Below the pieces are notes generated by a model. It ran no database searches. It saw only the letters and a program-made list of their open reading frames with translations, and had not been told where the DNA came from. Below, one piece after another: positions 26,657 through 36,330 of a stretch of DNA of 64,000 bases. The position numbers and the translations under genes were made by a program. Every line of letters starts with the position of its first letter. Within the stretch, counting starts at the first letter, position 1. This DNA comes from Cellulomonas sp. JH27-2 (GTDB taxonomy: Bacteria; Actinomycetota; Actinomycetes; Actinomycetales; Cellulomonadaceae), in NCBI RefSeq assembly GCF_014837175.1, contig NZ_JACYFR010000002.1, positions 248,001-312,000 of the forward strand, read 5' to 3'.

Positions 26657-26925
26657 TCGTCGTCCCGGGACGATGCGTGGAGCGGTCGGACCTCGACGGT
26701 GATCGCGACGTGCTCGGGTCCCCGAACGGTCCCGACGAGCGTGTGGCCGCGCATGCGGGCCCAGGCGGGGACGTCGTGCTCGGCGGCGGGGTCGGTGCAC
26801 AGGACGGTCAGGCGCTCGCCCGGTGCGGCTGCCTTCGCGGCCCGCGCGAGCCGGATGACGGGGGCGGGGCAGCGCAACCCGCGCGCGTCGACGATCGTCG
26901 GCCCCTGGTCCGCAGCCGCGTTCAC
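26638..26925 (-). CDS. TusA-family sulfur carrier protein
   Basis: A 95-residue TusA/SirA-type protein. The family signature is VDARGLRCPAPVIRLARAA, with the sulfur-accepting cysteine at residue 19 and the CPxP motif intact. TusA proteins accept persulfide sulfur from a cysteine desulfurase and hand it to thiolation or sulfur-trafficking pathways. The GTG at 26925 overlaps the stop of the upstream NifS-like gene by four bases (GTGA), so it is translated by coupling. The partner gene lacks all lysines (see its entry), so the sulfur source is uncertain. The 3' end lies within a terminator hairpin shared with erpA. Confidence 0.88.
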   Translation of the reverse strand: MNAAADQGPTIVDARGLRCPAPVIRLARAAKAAAPGERLTVLCTDPAAEHDVPAWARMRGHTLVGTVRGPEHVAITVEVRPLHASSRDDEGPAAP

Positions 26926-28121
26926 AGCCTTTCGACCCCCAGCGCCGAGCGGACCTGCGCCACCGCCGACGGCAGCGTCGCCAGGAACGCGTCGAGGTCC
27001 GCCTCCGTCGTACCGGTGGGCAGGACCAACCGCACGTTGCCGTGCGTGAGGACGCCCATCGCCGCGAGCACGTGGCTCGGCTCGAGAGCGCTGGACGTGC
27101 ACGCGGAGCCCGAGCCGACGCCGAAGCCGCGGGCGTCGAGCTCGGTCACCAGCGCCTCGCCGTCGACGTAGAGGCAGGAGAACGTGACGACGTGGGGGAG
27201 CCGGTCGGTGGCGTCGCCGACGACCTCGACGTCGGGGACGTCGGCGACCACACGTGTGCGCACGCGGTCGACGAGGTCGCGCAGCGCGTCGGCCTCGCGG
27301 ACCCTGCGCGCCTCGGCGACCTGCAGTGCGACGGCGGCCGCCAGTGCCGCCGGGATGCTCACGCCGCCGGGGAACCAGCGGTCGTCGTCCTCCGGCCAGT
27401 CCGGGGTGCGCCGGACGCCCGCGCGGGTGGCCAGCACGCCGATGCCCGCCGGGCCGCCCCAGTCGGCGGCGTCGGCGGCGAGCAGGTCCCAGGTCGGCGG
27501 CACGGGCGTGTGGCCCAGGCTCGCGCCGGCGTCGACGAGCAGCGGCACACCTGCCGACCGAGCCGCCGCGTGGACCTCGTCGACCGGCTGGAGCGTGCCG
27601 ACCTCGCCGTTGGCGTGCTGCAGCACGGCCAGCGCGACGCCCGGCGCGGCGACGGCCGACGAGAACGCGTCCACGTCGACCCGGCCGGACCCGTCCACCG
27701 GGACGACGACGTGGTCGTCGGGTGCCGTGAAGGTCGCCGCCTGCAGGAGTGCCGCACGCTCCACCGCGCTGGTGACGACGCCCGGGCCCACGCGGCGGCG
27801 CCCTCGGGCGACCGACCGGACGGCTCCGTGCAGGGCGGCGACGTGGGACGGCGCCAGGTCGACCTGCTCGGTGCGGGCGCCGACGACGGCCGCCACGGCC
27901 TCGCGCGCGCCGTCCAGCAGCATCCGCGCGCGCCGCCCCTCGGAGAAGAGACGACGCGGGTCCGCCCAACCCTGGTCGAGCGCCTCGAGGAACGCCTGGC
28001 GGGCCTCCGGGAGCAACGGCGCGTGACCACCGGCGTCCAGGACGACACGCCGGGTTCCCGCACGGGACGTGGGATCGGTCACATCGCGGGCGCCGTCGGA
28101 GGGGTCCGGGTACGTGCTCAC
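26922..28121 (-). CDS. NifS/IscS-like protein without the PLP lysine (non-canonical cysteine desulfurase)
   Basis: A 399-residue class V aminotransferase-fold protein. It keeps several IscS landmarks: the asparagine in QHANGEVG (Asn171), the aspartate in LLVDAGASLG (Asp197), the persulfide cysteine loop SGSACTSSALEPSHVL (Cys341) and the C-terminal NVRLVLPTGTTEAD. The internal-aldimine lysine is gone: the family SxHK..GPxGxG reads DAADWGGPAGIG, with Asp220 in the lysine position, and the stacking histidine of TEH is arginine (VERAAL, Arg122). Reading the whole product, I find no lysine at all. It therefore cannot hold PLP by the usual bond. It overlaps tusA by four bases. The GTG at 28121 is used. 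A role as a persulfide carrier or TusA partner is inference. Confidence 0.8.
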   Translation of the reverse strand: MSTYPDPSDGARDVTDPTSRAGTRRVVLDAGGHAPLLPEARQAFLEALDQGWADPRRLFSEGRRARMLLDGAREAVAAVVGARTEQVDLAPSHVAALHGAVRSVARGRRRVGPGVVTSAVERAALLQAATFTAPDDHVVVPVDGSGRVDVDAFSSAVAAPGVALAVLQHANGEVGTLQPVDEVHAAARSAGVPLLVDAGASLGHTPVPPTWDLLAADAADWGGPAGIGVLATRAGVRRTPDWPEDDDRWFPGGVSIPAALAAAVALQVAEARRVREADALRDLVDRVRTRVVADVPDVEVVGDATDRLPHVVTFSCLYVDGEALVTELDARGFGVGSGSACTSSALEPSHVLAAMGVLTHGNVRLVLPTGTTEADLDAFLATLPSAVAQVRSALGVERL

Positions 28122-28354
28122 GGTCGCACGGTAGCCCGCCGTGGCGCATGAGGACGCGGCCCGAGCCCGTCCACCCGTTCCGAATGCCGCACTTCGGTGA
28201 TGTGATGGTCCTGACACCGTGTCGCCAAGGGGTGTCGCCGGGGCGAAAGCCGGTGGTCGGCGCGCTAGGCTGCACGGGTCGAGGACGAAGGTCCCGGGTG
28301 ACGGCTGCCTGCACTGGGTGGTGCGTCGACGGGACGCCAAGTGAGAGGTCCCCA

Positions 28355-29251
28355 GTGCACCCGGAAACCCCCCGCCGGAAGCGGCGCCTGGCCCTGAAGT
28401 GGGCCGGACTCGCAGCCGTCGTCGCGGTAGCCCTCAGCGGATGCTCCGCCGAGGTGCAGCGCGGCTGGCTGCCCGGCAACTCCGATGCCGAGATCACCGA
28501 CCAGACCGGTCGGATCGTGAACCTGTGGGTCGGGTCGTGGGTCGCCGCGCTCGCCGTGGGCCTGCTGACGTGGGGGCTGATGCTCTGGTGCGTCGCGGTC
28601 TACCGCAAGCGCAAGGACGACAACGTCCTGCCCGTGCAGCTGCGCTACCACGTGCCGCTGGAGTTCATGTACGTCGTGCTCCCGATCGTGATGGTCGGCG
28701 TGCTGTTCTTCTACACGAACCGCGACGTCACGGAGATCCAGTCCACCTCCACGGAGGCGCAGAACCACGTCGAGGTGATCGGCAAGCAGTGGAGCTGGGA
28801 CTTCAACTACCTCGACGACGACGCGTACGACACCGGTCAGCACGCCGAGGACGTCGGCAGCGCCGGCACCGGTCAGCTGCTCGACCAGGTCACCCTGTGG
28901 CTCCCTGTGAACGAGAGCACGCGCTTCACGCTTGAGTCGCGCGACGTCATCCACTCGTTCTGGGTCCCGTCCTTCCTCTACAAGATGGACATGATCCCGG
29001 GCAAGACCAACTCCTTCCAGCTCACGCCCAAGGTCATCGGCACGTACGAGGGCAAGTGCGCGGAGCTGTGCGGCGAGTACCACTCGTCGATGCTCTTCAC
29101 CGTCAACGTCGTCTCTCGCGAGGACTACGACAAGCACATCGCGGAGCTCAAGGCCAAGGGTCAGGAGGGTGCGCTCGGTCTCGAGTACAGCCGCCAGCAG
29201 GACCTCGAGAGCGCGGCGACGCACGGCGACACCAAGGAAGGCGACAGCTGA
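28355..29251 (+). CDS. ctaC: Cytochrome c oxidase subunit II
   Basis: A 298-residue subunit of the aa3 oxidase carrying the CuA electron-entry centre. The N-terminus is a lipoprotein signal, with lipobox LSGC at Cys30. Two transmembrane helices follow (about residues 53-76 and 98-118), then the extracytoplasmic cupredoxin domain. The copper ligands are the histidine in [10 protein letters not shown] and the cluster [13 protein letters not shown] chose the GTG at 28355, which has GAGAGG about seven bases upstream; earlier in-frame starts would put 69 extra residues before the signal peptide. A TAGGCT hexamer at 28266-28271 could be the promoter -10. The stop overlaps ctaD (TGATG). Confidence 0.95.
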   Translation: MHPETPRRKRRLALKWAGLAAVVAVALSGCSAEVQRGWLPGNSDAEITDQTGRIVNLWVGSWVAALAVGLLTWGLMLWCVAVYRKRKDDNVLPVQLRYHVPLEFMYVVLPIVMVGVLFFYTNRDVTEIQSTSTEAQNHVEVIGKQWSWDFNYLDDDAYDTGQHAEDVGSAGTGQLLDQVTLWLPVNESTRFTLESRDVIHSFWVPSFLYKMDMIPGKTNSFQLTPKVIGTYEGKCAELCGEYHSSMLFTVNVVSREDYDKHIAELKAKGQEGALGLEYSRQQDLESAATHGDTKEGDS

Positions 29252-31065
29252 TGGCGTACGCCGCAGAGACCATCCCGGGCCTGGCGCCGTCGCGCCAGTC
29301 GCTGGGCCGCACGCTGGTCAAGTGGGTCACCTCGACCGACCACAAGACCATCGGGTACATGTACCTGATCGTCTCGTTCGTCTGGTTCATGGTCGGTGGC
29401 GTCCTGGCCCTGCTCATCCGCGCCGAGCTGTTCGCTCCCGGGATGCAGGTGTTCCAGTCCAAGGAGCAGTACAACCAGGCGTTCACGATGCACGGCACGA
29501 TCATGCTGCTGCTCTTCGCCACGCCCCTGTTCGCCGGCTTCGCCAACGTGATCATGCCGCTGCAGATCGGCGCGCCCGACGTGGCGTTCCCGCGGCTCAA
29601 CATGTTCGCGTTCTGGCTCTTCTTCTTCGGCGGCCTCATCGCCGCGTCGGGCTTCCTGACGCCTCAGGGCGCCGCCTCGTTCGGCTGGTTCGCGTACGCG
29701 CCGCTGTCCAACACGGTGTACTCACCCGGGTTGGGCGGTGATCTGTGGGTCTTCGGGCTCGCGCTCGCCGGCTTCGGCACCATCCTCGGTGCCGTCAACT
29801 TCATCACCACGGTCGTCACCATGCGTGCGCCCGGCATGACGATGTTCCGCATGCCGATCTTCACCTGGAACATCCTGGTGACGTCGCTGCTGGTGCTCAT
29901 GGCCTTCCCGCCGCTGGCCGCCGCGCTCTTCGCGCTCGGTGCGGACCGTCGCCTCGGTGCCCAGGTGTTCAACCCCGAGAACGGGGGAGCGATCCTCTGG
30001 CAGCACCTGTTCTGGTTCTTCGGGCACCCCGAGGTCTACATCATCGCCCTGCCGTTCTTCGGCATCGTGACCGAGATCCTGCCGGTGTTCAGCCGCAAGC
30101 CCGTCTTCGGCTACAAGGGCCTGGTCTACGCGACCATCGCGATCGCTGCCCTGTCCGTGACGGTGTGGGCCCACCACATGTACGTCACCGGTTCGGTGCT
30201 CCTGCCGTTCTTCTCGTTCATGACCATGCTCATCGCGGTCCCGACCGGTGTGAAGTTCTTCAACTGGATCGGCACGATGTGGCGGGGGAAGCTCACCTTC
30301 GAGACCCCCATGCTCTGGACGATCGGCTTCCTGGTCACCTTCCTCTTCGGCGGTCTGACCGGCATCATCCTGGCCAGTCCCGCCCTCGACTTCCAGCTCT
30401 CCGACTCCTACTTCGTGGTGGCGCACTTCCACTACGTCGTCTTCGGCACGGTCGTGTTCGCCATGTTCGCGGGCTTCTACTTCTGGTGGCCCAAGATGAC
30501 GGGCAAGATGCTGAACGAGACGCTCGGCAAGTGGCACTTCTGGCTGCTGTTCATCGGCTTCCACACCACGTTCCTCATCCAGCACTGGCTCGGCGTCATC
30601 GGGTTCCCGCGCCGGTATGCGGACTACTCGCCCGCCGAGGGCTTCACGTGGATGAACGAGCTGTCGACCATCGGCGCCTTCATCCTGGCCGCGTCGACGC
30701 TGCCGTTCCTCTGGAACGTCTACACGACGGCCAAGAACGCACCCAAGGTGACGGTCGACGACCCGTGGGGCTACGGTGCCTCGCTCGAGTGGGCCACCAG
30801 CTGCCCGCCGCCGCGGCACAACTTCGTCTCGCTCCCGCGGATCCGCTCGGAGCGCCCGGCCTTCGACCTGCACCACCCGGAGGTCGCCGCGATGGACTTC
30901 GTCGAGCCCAACCCTGGTCCGCTCGACTGGGAGGCCAGCCGTAGCGGGGAGACCTCGCTGGCGAACGACCGCGTCGTCAACGGCACCGGCGAGCAGCACC
31001 AGTCGTCGACGACGATCGTCGACGAGCGTGGCGACACCGCCCGTGACGAGGAGGAGGGCAAGTGA
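29251..31065 (+). CDS. ctaD: Cytochrome c oxidase subunit I
   Basis: The 604-residue catalytic subunit with twelve transmembrane helices. The low-spin heme histidines are in AFTMHGTIM and HFHYVV, the CuB ligands are in [11 protein letters not shown] (the His-Tyr cross-link site) and WAHHMYVTG. The proton-channel region and the [13 protein letters not shown] segment are intact. A hydrophilic C-terminal tail of about 80 residues extends into the cytoplasm. The ATG at 29251 overlaps the ctaC stop and the product must assemble with CtaC, CtaE and CtaF. M. tuberculosis has ctaD elsewhere in the genome, so the adjacent placement here is the Micrococcales arrangement. Confidence 0.97.
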   Translation: MAYAAETIPGLAPSRQSLGRTLVKWVTSTDHKTIGYMYLIVSFVWFMVGGVLALLIRAELFAPGMQVFQSKEQYNQAFTMHGTIMLLLFATPLFAGFANVIMPLQIGAPDVAFPRLNMFAFWLFFFGGLIAASGFLTPQGAASFGWFAYAPLSNTVYSPGLGGDLWVFGLALAGFGTILGAVNFITTVVTMRAPGMTMFRMPIFTWNILVTSLLVLMAFPPLAAALFALGADRRLGAQVFNPENGGAILWQHLFWFFGHPEVYIIALPFFGIVTEILPVFSRKPVFGYKGLVYATIAIAALSVTVWAHHMYVTGSVLLPFFSFMTMLIAVPTGVKFFNWIGTMWRGKLTFETPMLWTIGFLVTFLFGGLTGIILASPALDFQLSDSYFVVAHFHYVVFGTVVFAMFAGFYFWWPKMTGKMLNETLGKWHFWLLFIGFHTTFLIQHWLGVIGFPRRYADYSPAEGFTWMNELSTIGAFILAASTLPFLWNVYTTAKNAPKVTVDDPWGYGASLEWATSCPPPRHNFVSLPRIRSERPAFDLHHPEVAAMDFVEPNPGPLDWEASRSGETSLANDRVVNGTGEQHQSSTTIVDERGDTARDEEEGK

Positions 31066-31460
31066 AGCTCGAGACGAAGCTCTTCCTCTACGGGGTGGTC
31101 TTCTTCATCCCGGTCGGCGTCATCTACGGGATCTGGAGCGACGGCGAGGCCGTCGGCATGCTCGGCATCCCGCTGGTAGGCGGCATGGTCGGCATGATCG
31201 GTGCCTACTTCGCGCTCCTGTCCCGCCGCATCGACGCGCGTCCTGAGGACGACGAGGACGGTCGGATCGAGGAGGGTGCCGGCGACCAGGGTGTCTACGC
31301 GCCCTGGAGCTGGTGGCCGCTCGTCATCGGCGTCGCCGGCGCCGTCACGTTCCTCGGCTTCGCGGTCGGGTTCTGGCTCAGCGGCATCGGCCTCGCGATC
31401 GGCGTCATCGGCCTGGTCGGCTGGGTGTTCGAGTTCTCCCGCGGACAGCACGCGCACTGA
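31062..31460 (+). CDS. ctaF: Cytochrome c oxidase subunit IV (actinobacterial CtaF)
   Basis: A 132-residue membrane protein with four helices in two pairs (about residues 7-25 and 32-52; 82-102 and 104-124), divided by an acidic cytoplasmic loop. This is the actinobacterial subunit IV family, found only next to ctaC and ctaD; it stabilises the oxidase. The GTG at 31062 overlaps the ctaD stop by four bases. A long perfect palindrome after the stop ends the ctaC-ctaD-ctaF operon. Confidence 0.93.
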   Translation: MKLETKLFLYGVVFFIPVGVIYGIWSDGEAVGMLGIPLVGGMVGMIGAYFALLSRRIDARPEDDEDGRIEEGAGDQGVYAPWSWWPLVIGVAGAVTFLGFAVGFWLSGIGLAIGVIGLVGWVFEFSRGQHAH

Positions 31461-31480
31461 CGCTGCGCGACCCTGCGCAC

Positions 31481-31514
31481 ACGACGGCACCACCCCGCGG
31501 GGTGGTGCCGTCGT
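31481..31514. terminator. Perfect 34-bp palindromic terminator between ctaF and rtcB
   Basis: ACGACGGCACCACCCCG is followed directly by its exact reverse complement, CGGGGTGGTGCCGTCGT, giving a 17-bp arm on each side with TTGTGT after it on the plus strand. The convergent genes ctaF and rtcB both end here. Confidence 0.85.
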
Positions 31515-31529
31515 TGTGTCCCGGGCCTC

Positions 31530-32708
31530 TCAGTCGCCCTTGACGTTCACCAGCTGGTGCAGGACGTGCCGGACCTCCACGAGGTCCTGCGCGTCCGCCA
31601 TCACCTGGTCGATGTCCTTGTACGCCGCGGGGATCTCGTCGAGGAACGCCTCCGTGTCGCGGTAGTCGATGCCGGCCATCGACTCCCTCAGCTGGTCGTG
31701 CGTGAACAGCCGTCGCGCCGCCGTCCGCGAGTGGTTGCGCCCGGCGCCGTGCGGTGCTGAGCTCAGCGACAACCGGTCGCCCTTCCCGACGACCACGTAG
31801 GACGCCGTCCCCATCGAGCCCGGGATGAGACCGGGGCGCCCCTCGTCGGCTTGGATCGCCCCCTTGCGGGAGACCCACACCCTCTTGCCGAAGTGCGTCT
31901 CCTGCTCCGTGAAGTTGTGGTGGCAGTTGATGCGCTCCCGCTCGTCGACGTCCTCGCCCATGTGGCCGGCGATCGCGGCGACGACGCGATCCATCATCTC
32001 CTCACGGTTGAGCAGCGCGTAGTGCTGCGCCCACCTGAGCTCGCGGACGTACGACCAGAACTCGTCCGTCCCCTCCACCAGGTAGGCCAGGTCGCGGTCG
32101 GGCAGGCCGATCCACCAGCGGGCGCACAGCTCGCGGGCCACGGCGATGTGGTGCTGGGCGATCTTGTTCCCCACGCCCCGGGACCCCGAGTGCAGGAAGA
32201 GCCAGACCGTACCGGTCTCGTCGGCGCTCACCTCGATGAAGTGGTTGCCGGACCCCAGCGACCCCAGCTGGAGCCGCCAGCGCCCCAGGCGCTGGTCGGG
32301 GTCGAACCCCGCCGCAGCCGCCTCCTGCTCGAGGAGCGTGACCCGAGCGGCTGCCGACGCGGTGAGGTCCTGGTTGGCGGCGCCCGCGGACAGGGGAACG
32401 GCCTTCTCGATCGCCCGGCGCAGCGAGGAGAGGTCACCTTCGGCTCGCACCTGCTCCGCCGTCCACTGCGTGCGGACGGCGATCATGCCGCAGCCGATGT
32501 CCACCCCGACGGCGGCCGGGATGATGGCGCCGAGCGTCGGGATCACCGACCCGACGGTCGCGCCCTTGCCGAGGTGCGCGTCGGGCATGAGTGCCAGGTG
32601 GGGGAAGACGAACGGCATGGCGGCCGTGCGCAGTGCCTGCTCGCGGGCGCCGTCGTCGAGGACGGAGGCCCAGCTGATCAGGGTGGGGGACAGGTGCTCG
32701 CGTGTCAT
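31530..32708 (-). CDS. rtcB: RtcB-family RNA ligase
   Basis: A 392-residue GTP-dependent RNA ligase that joins 2',3'-cyclic phosphate or 3'-phosphate ends to 5'-OH ends. The metal and active-site motifs are all visible: PDAHLGKGATVG, VGVDIGCGM, GSGNHFIE, HSGSRGVGNKIA, NCHHNFTEQE, GSMGTASYVV and APHGAGRNHSR, which holds the guanylated histidine. The ATG at 32708 is the family-normal start. No rtcA, archease or rtcR gene lies nearby, and the neighbours are the oxidase operon and superoxide dismutase. The role in Actinobacteria is probably RNA repair. Confidence 0.93.
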   Translation of the reverse strand: MTREHLSPTLISWASVLDDGAREQALRTAAMPFVFPHLALMPDAHLGKGATVGSVIPTLGAIIPAAVGVDIGCGMIAVRTQWTAEQVRAEGDLSSLRRAIEKAVPLSAGAANQDLTASAAARVTLLEQEAAAAGFDPDQRLGRWRLQLGSLGSGNHFIEVSADETGTVWLFLHSGSRGVGNKIAQHHIAVARELCARWWIGLPDRDLAYLVEGTDEFWSYVRELRWAQHYALLNREEMMDRVVAAIAGHMGEDVDERERINCHHNFTEQETHFGKRVWVSRKGAIQADEGRPGLIPGSMGTASYVVVGKGDRLSLSSAPHGAGRNHSRTAARRLFTHDQLRESMAGIDYRDTEAFLDEIPAAYKDIDQVMADAQDLVEVRHVLHQLVNVKGD

Positions 32709-32766
32709 GGCGGCGATCCTGGCAGCTCCGGGCTGCTCGACGGCAGCGAATAACGGCACTGCCCGC

Positions 32767-32811
32767 CTCACGACGAAGGGCGGCCCCCGCGGGACCGCCC
32801 TTCGTCGTGAG
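32767..32811 (-). terminator. Strong hairpin after sod
   Basis: CTCACGACGAAGGGCGG (32767-32783) pairs perfectly with CCGCCCTTCGTCGTGAG (32795-32811) over an 11-base loop, nine bases past the sod stop on the minus strand. Confidence 0.82.
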
Positions 32812-32819
32812 ATGAGGCG

Positions 32820-33449
32820 TCAGAGCGCCGGGACGATCAGCCCCGCGGTCTGGGAACGCGCGCGGTCGAAGCGGGCGCCTGCGTCGGCCCAGTTCACGAT
32901 GTTCCACCAGGCCTTGATGTAGTCGGCCTTGACGTTCACGTAGTCGAGGTAGAAGGCGTGCTCCCACATGTCCAGGACGACGATCGGCACGAGGCCCAGC
33001 GCGATGTTGGACTGCTGGTCGTACAGCTGCACGATGACGAGCTTGGCGCCGATCGAGTCCCAGGCCAGGATCGACCAGCCGGAGCCCTGGATGCCCGCGG
33101 CGTTGGCCGCGAAGTGCTTCTGGAACGCGTCGAACGAACCGAAGAACTCGTCGACCGCGGCGGCGAGGTCGCCGACCGGCTTGTCGCCGCCCTCGGGGGA
33201 GAGGTTCTGCCAGAACACCGAGTGGTTGACGTGACCACCGAGGTTGAACGCCAGGTTCTTCTCGTGCAGGTTGACGGCCGCCAGGTCGTCCTTCTCGCGT
33301 GCCTCCGCGAGCTTCTCCAACGCCGTGTTGGCGCCCGTCACGTAAGCGGCGTGGTGCTTGTCGTGGTGCAGCTCCATGATCCTGCCGGAGATGTGCGGCT
33401 CGAGGGCCGCGTAGTCGTACGACAGGTCCGGAAGCGTGTAGTCAGCCAT
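32820..33449 (-). CDS. sodA: Superoxide dismutase, Fe/Mn type
   Basis: A 209-residue Fe/Mn superoxide dismutase. The metal ligands are the histidines in [12 protein letters not shown] and HVNHSVFW and the Asp and His of [12 protein letters not shown]. Mn or Fe use cannot be decided from this alone, though the [10 protein letters not shown] and WEHAFYLDY pattern is common in Mn forms. It has no signal peptide. The start at 33449 has AGGAGAGG about ten bases upstream. It sits between rtcB and the cytochrome bcc operon, with its own terminator. Confidence 0.96.
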   Translation of the reverse strand: MADYTLPDLSYDYAALEPHISGRIMELHHDKHHAAYVTGANTALEKLAEAREKDDLAAVNLHEKNLAFNLGGHVNHSVFWQNLSPEGGDKPVGDLAAAVDEFFGSFDAFQKHFAANAAGIQGSGWSILAWDSIGAKLVIVQLYDQQSNIALGLVPIVVLDMWEHAFYLDYVNVKADYIKAWWNIVNWADAGARFDRARSQTAGLIVPAL

Positions 33450-33514
33450 GCGTTGAGTACCTCTCCTGCGTCGTGTGCGGGGCGATGGGGCGTCCCGCGG
33501 GGGACTGACGAGAA

Positions 33515-33545
33515 CGGGCGGCCCGCCGCTACGGCGAGCCGCCCG
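33515..33545 (-). terminator. Hairpin after qcrB
   Basis: CGGGCGGC (33515-33522) pairs with GCCGCCCG (33538-33545) over a 15-base loop, 17 bases beyond the qcrB stop on the minus strand. Confidence 0.65.
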
Positions 33546-33562
33546 ACTCATCCAACTCTTGC

Positions 33563-35293
33563 TCAGATCTGGGGATTCCGCCCCTCGACGCCTGTCTCAG
33601 CATCCGGCTCGACAAGGTGTGACCCGCCGCCTACCTGGGTGGGCTCGTGAACATCCGCCTCGAGCGCGTCGTGCTCGCCGTGCGAGTGCGACGCGGTGAG
33701 CTCCGCGGGAGTGACCGGCTCGACGCGGTCCTCGTAGAAGACCTGCGACACGCGCTGCCTCATCCGGTCCAGGGCGTACCCCTTGCGGCGCACGCCGCGC
33801 GAGTCCTCGGCCGGCTCGATCTCGAGCGGGCGGATGGCCTCGTGCTGGACGCGCAGCCAGCGCTCGTGGGCATCCAGCGGCTTGTGGACCTCGATGTACT
33901 CACCGCTCGCGAACCGCACGATGCGGCCCGTCTCGTGGCCGTGCAGGACCAGCTCGCGGTCCTTGCGCTGCAGCCCCAGGCAGATGCGCTTGGTGATGAC
34001 GAACGAGAGCCACGGGCCGACGAAGATCAGGACGCGGAAGGCCCACGTGATGTCGTTGATCGACAGGTGGAAGTGCGTAGCGATCAGGTCGTTGGAGCCT
34101 GCCAGCGCGAGGATGAAGAACGCTACGACGATGGAGACGCCGAAAGCCGTCCGGAACGGCCGGTTGCGCGGCCGGTCCAGGATGTGGTGCTCACGCCGGT
34201 CGCCGGTGACGGCCGCCTCGATGAACGGGTAGGCCGCGAGCATCGTGAACAAGATCCCCGGCACGATCATCGCCGGGATGATGATGTTCGCACTGACCGT
34301 GTACCCGCCCCATGTCACGAACTCCGCCTGCCCCGGCATGAGTCGTAGCGATCCTTCGAGGAAGAGCATGTACCAGTCCGGCTGCGCACCGGCGGAGACC
34401 GGGGACGGGTCGTACGGTCCGTAGTTCCACACCGCGTTGATCGACATGGTGGCACCCATGAGGGCGATCACGCCGAACACGACGAAGAAGAACCCGCCGG
34501 CCTTGGCCGCGTACACCGGCAGGACCGGGTAGCCGACGACGTTCTTCTCGGTCCGGCCCGAACCCGGGTACTGCGTGTGCTTGTGCAGGACGACGAACAG
34601 CAGGTGCAGACCGATCAGCGCGAGGATGAGCGCGGGGATCAGCAGGACGTGCACCGTGAACAGGCGGGGGATGAGCTCCTGGCCCGGGAACTCGCCGCCG
34701 AACACGAAGTAGGACGTGTACGAGCCGATCAGCGGGACGGCCTTGATGACGCCGTCGGCGATCCGCAGGCCGTTTCCGGACAGGACGTCGTCGGGGAGCG
34801 AGTAGCCCGAGAAGCCCGCGAGCATGCCGAGGATCAGCAGCGTGAAGCCGACGACCCAGTTGAGCTCACGCGGCTTGCGGAACGCGCCGGTGAAGAAGAC
34901 ACGCATCATGTGCGTGACGATCGCGGCCATGAAGATGAGCGCGGCCCAGTGGTGGACCTGCCGCATCAGCAGACCGCCGCGGACCTCGAACGAGAGACGC
35001 AGCGTCGAGCTGAACGCCTGCGACATCTCGACGCCCTGCATCGACGACCAGGGACCGGTGTACGTGGTCTCGCCCATGCTCGGCACGAAGAACATCGTGA
35101 GGAACACGCCCGAGATCAAGATGGTGACGAAGCTGTACAGCGCGATCTCGCCCAGCAGGAACGACCAGTGGTCGGGAAAGATCTTGCGGGCGAACGTCTT
35201 GACGACGACGCCGATCCCGGTGCGCTGGTCCAGGTAGTCCGCCGTCGCGCCTGCCGCCTTCGCGGCAGGCGTCGGGGTCGATGTGGTGGTCAC
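33563..35293 (-). CDS. qcrB: Cytochrome bc1 complex cytochrome b subunit
   Basis: A 576-residue cytochrome b of the actinobacterial bcc complex. The heme histidines are in [21 protein letters not shown] and, in the fourth helix, [22 protein letters not shown]. The quinol-site segment appears as [13 protein letters not shown] in place of the usual PEWY motif, with QPDWYMLF following. About nine transmembrane helices precede a hydrophilic C-terminal extension of roughly 135 residues typical of Actinobacteria. The GTG at 35293 overlaps the qcrA stop by four bases. It is the last gene of ctaE-qcrC-qcrA-qcrB. Confidence 0.96.
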   Translation of the reverse strand: MTTTSTPTPAAKAAGATADYLDQRTGIGVVVKTFARKIFPDHWSFLLGEIALYSFVTILISGVFLTMFFVPSMGETTYTGPWSSMQGVEMSQAFSSTLRLSFEVRGGLLMRQVHHWAALIFMAAIVTHMMRVFFTGAFRKPRELNWVVGFTLLILGMLAGFSGYSLPDDVLSGNGLRIADGVIKAVPLIGSYTSYFVFGGEFPGQELIPRLFTVHVLLIPALILALIGLHLLFVVLHKHTQYPGSGRTEKNVVGYPVLPVYAAKAGGFFFVVFGVIALMGATMSINAVWNYGPYDPSPVSAGAQPDWYMLFLEGSLRLMPGQAEFVTWGGYTVSANIIIPAMIVPGILFTMLAAYPFIEAAVTGDRREHHILDRPRNRPFRTAFGVSIVVAFFILALAGSNDLIATHFHLSINDITWAFRVLIFVGPWLSFVITKRICLGLQRKDRELVLHGHETGRIVRFASGEYIEVHKPLDAHERWLRVQHEAIRPLEIEPAEDSRGVRRKGYALDRMRQRVSQVFYEDRVEPVTPAELTASHSHGEHDALEADVHEPTQVGGGSHLVEPDAETGVEGRNPQI

Positions 35294-36330
35294 TTCTTCC
35301 GCTCCCAGAAGCTCGGGCCGACCGGCTCGTGAAAGTCGCTCTGCGCGATGAGGTAGCCCTCGTCGTCGATCGTGATCGGCAGCTGGGGCAAGGCCCGCTT
35401 CGCGGGGCCGAACACGACCTTGGCGCTGTCCGCGACGTCGAACGTCGACTGGTGGCACGGGCAGAGAAGGTGGTGCGTCTGCTGCTCGTACAGGGCCACC
35501 GGGCACCCGACGTGCGTGCAGATCTTGGAGTACGCGACGATGCCGTCGTACGACCAGCCCTCACCCTGCTCGGACTTGATGTCCCGGGGGTCGAGCCGGA
35601 TCAGCAGGACGACGGCCTTGGCCTTCTCGTCCAGCGGGTGCTCCGCCTCCTCGAGGTTCTCGGGGATGACGTGGAAGACCGAGCCGATGGTGACGTCGGA
35701 GGCCTTGATGGCGCGGCCGGAGGGGTCCCGGGCGAGGCGGGTGCCCTTCTTCCACATCGTGTGCTTCAGCTTGCCGACGTTCCAGTCGCCACCGATGTTG
35801 CCGATCAGCGGCAGCGCGATGGTGATGGGGAACAGGGCGAGCGCACCGATCACGGCCCCCTTGAGGGCCCCACGGCGGCTGATGCCCGAGTCCTCGGCAC
35901 CGTCCTGCAGCGCCTGCAACGCGGCCTCGCGCGACTCGGCGTCGCTGGCGATCGCGTGCCGCTCCTCGCTCATCTCGTGGTCGTTCATGAGCGTCTTGGC
36001 CCAGTGCACGGCCCCGGTGCCGATGCCGAGCAGCGCGAACGCGAGGGTCAGGCCCAGCCAGAGGTTCTCGGTGCGCGTCGCGGACGCGATCTTCGTCGGG
36101 TCGGTCGTCGGGTCGCCGAGCGCGAAGTACGCGACGGCGAAGGCGATCGTGCCCACGACCGAGACCGTGAACAGCGCGAGGACCTGGCGCTCGGCCTTCT
36201 TGTTGGCCTTGGGGTCGAGGTCGCCCAGGCGCTGGTGGTGCTCCGGGTGGCCCGGGTTCTCGAACCGGTCCGGCAGCGTCCCGTCGCCGTGCGGCTCGAG
36301 CTCGTGGGAGTGGGTGTCGTGCGTGCTCAC
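35290..36330 (-). CDS. qcrA: Cytochrome bc1 complex Rieske iron-sulfur subunit
   Basis: A 346-residue Rieske protein. The [2Fe-2S] ligands are in [14 protein letters not shown] and [12 protein letters not shown], each giving one Cys and one His, with the disulfide cysteines also present. Unlike mitochondrial forms it has three N-terminal transmembrane helices (about residues 53-72, 93-112 and 158-178), the last preceded by SRRGALKG, a Tat-like twin-arginine segment. This matches the actinobacterial QcrA. The GTG at 36330 overlaps the qcrC stop by four bases. Confidence 0.96.
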   Translation of the reverse strand: MSTHDTHSHELEPHGDGTLPDRFENPGHPEHHQRLGDLDPKANKKAERQVLALFTVSVVGTIAFAVAYFALGDPTTDPTKIASATRTENLWLGLTLAFALLGIGTGAVHWAKTLMNDHEMSEERHAIASDAESREAALQALQDGAEDSGISRRGALKGAVIGALALFPITIALPLIGNIGGDWNVGKLKHTMWKKGTRLARDPSGRAIKASDVTIGSVFHVIPENLEEAEHPLDEKAKAVVLLIRLDPRDIKSEQGEGWSYDGIVAYSKICTHVGCPVALYEQQTHHLLCPCHQSTFDVADSAKVVFGPAKRALPQLPITIDDEGYLIAQSDFHEPVGPSFWERKK

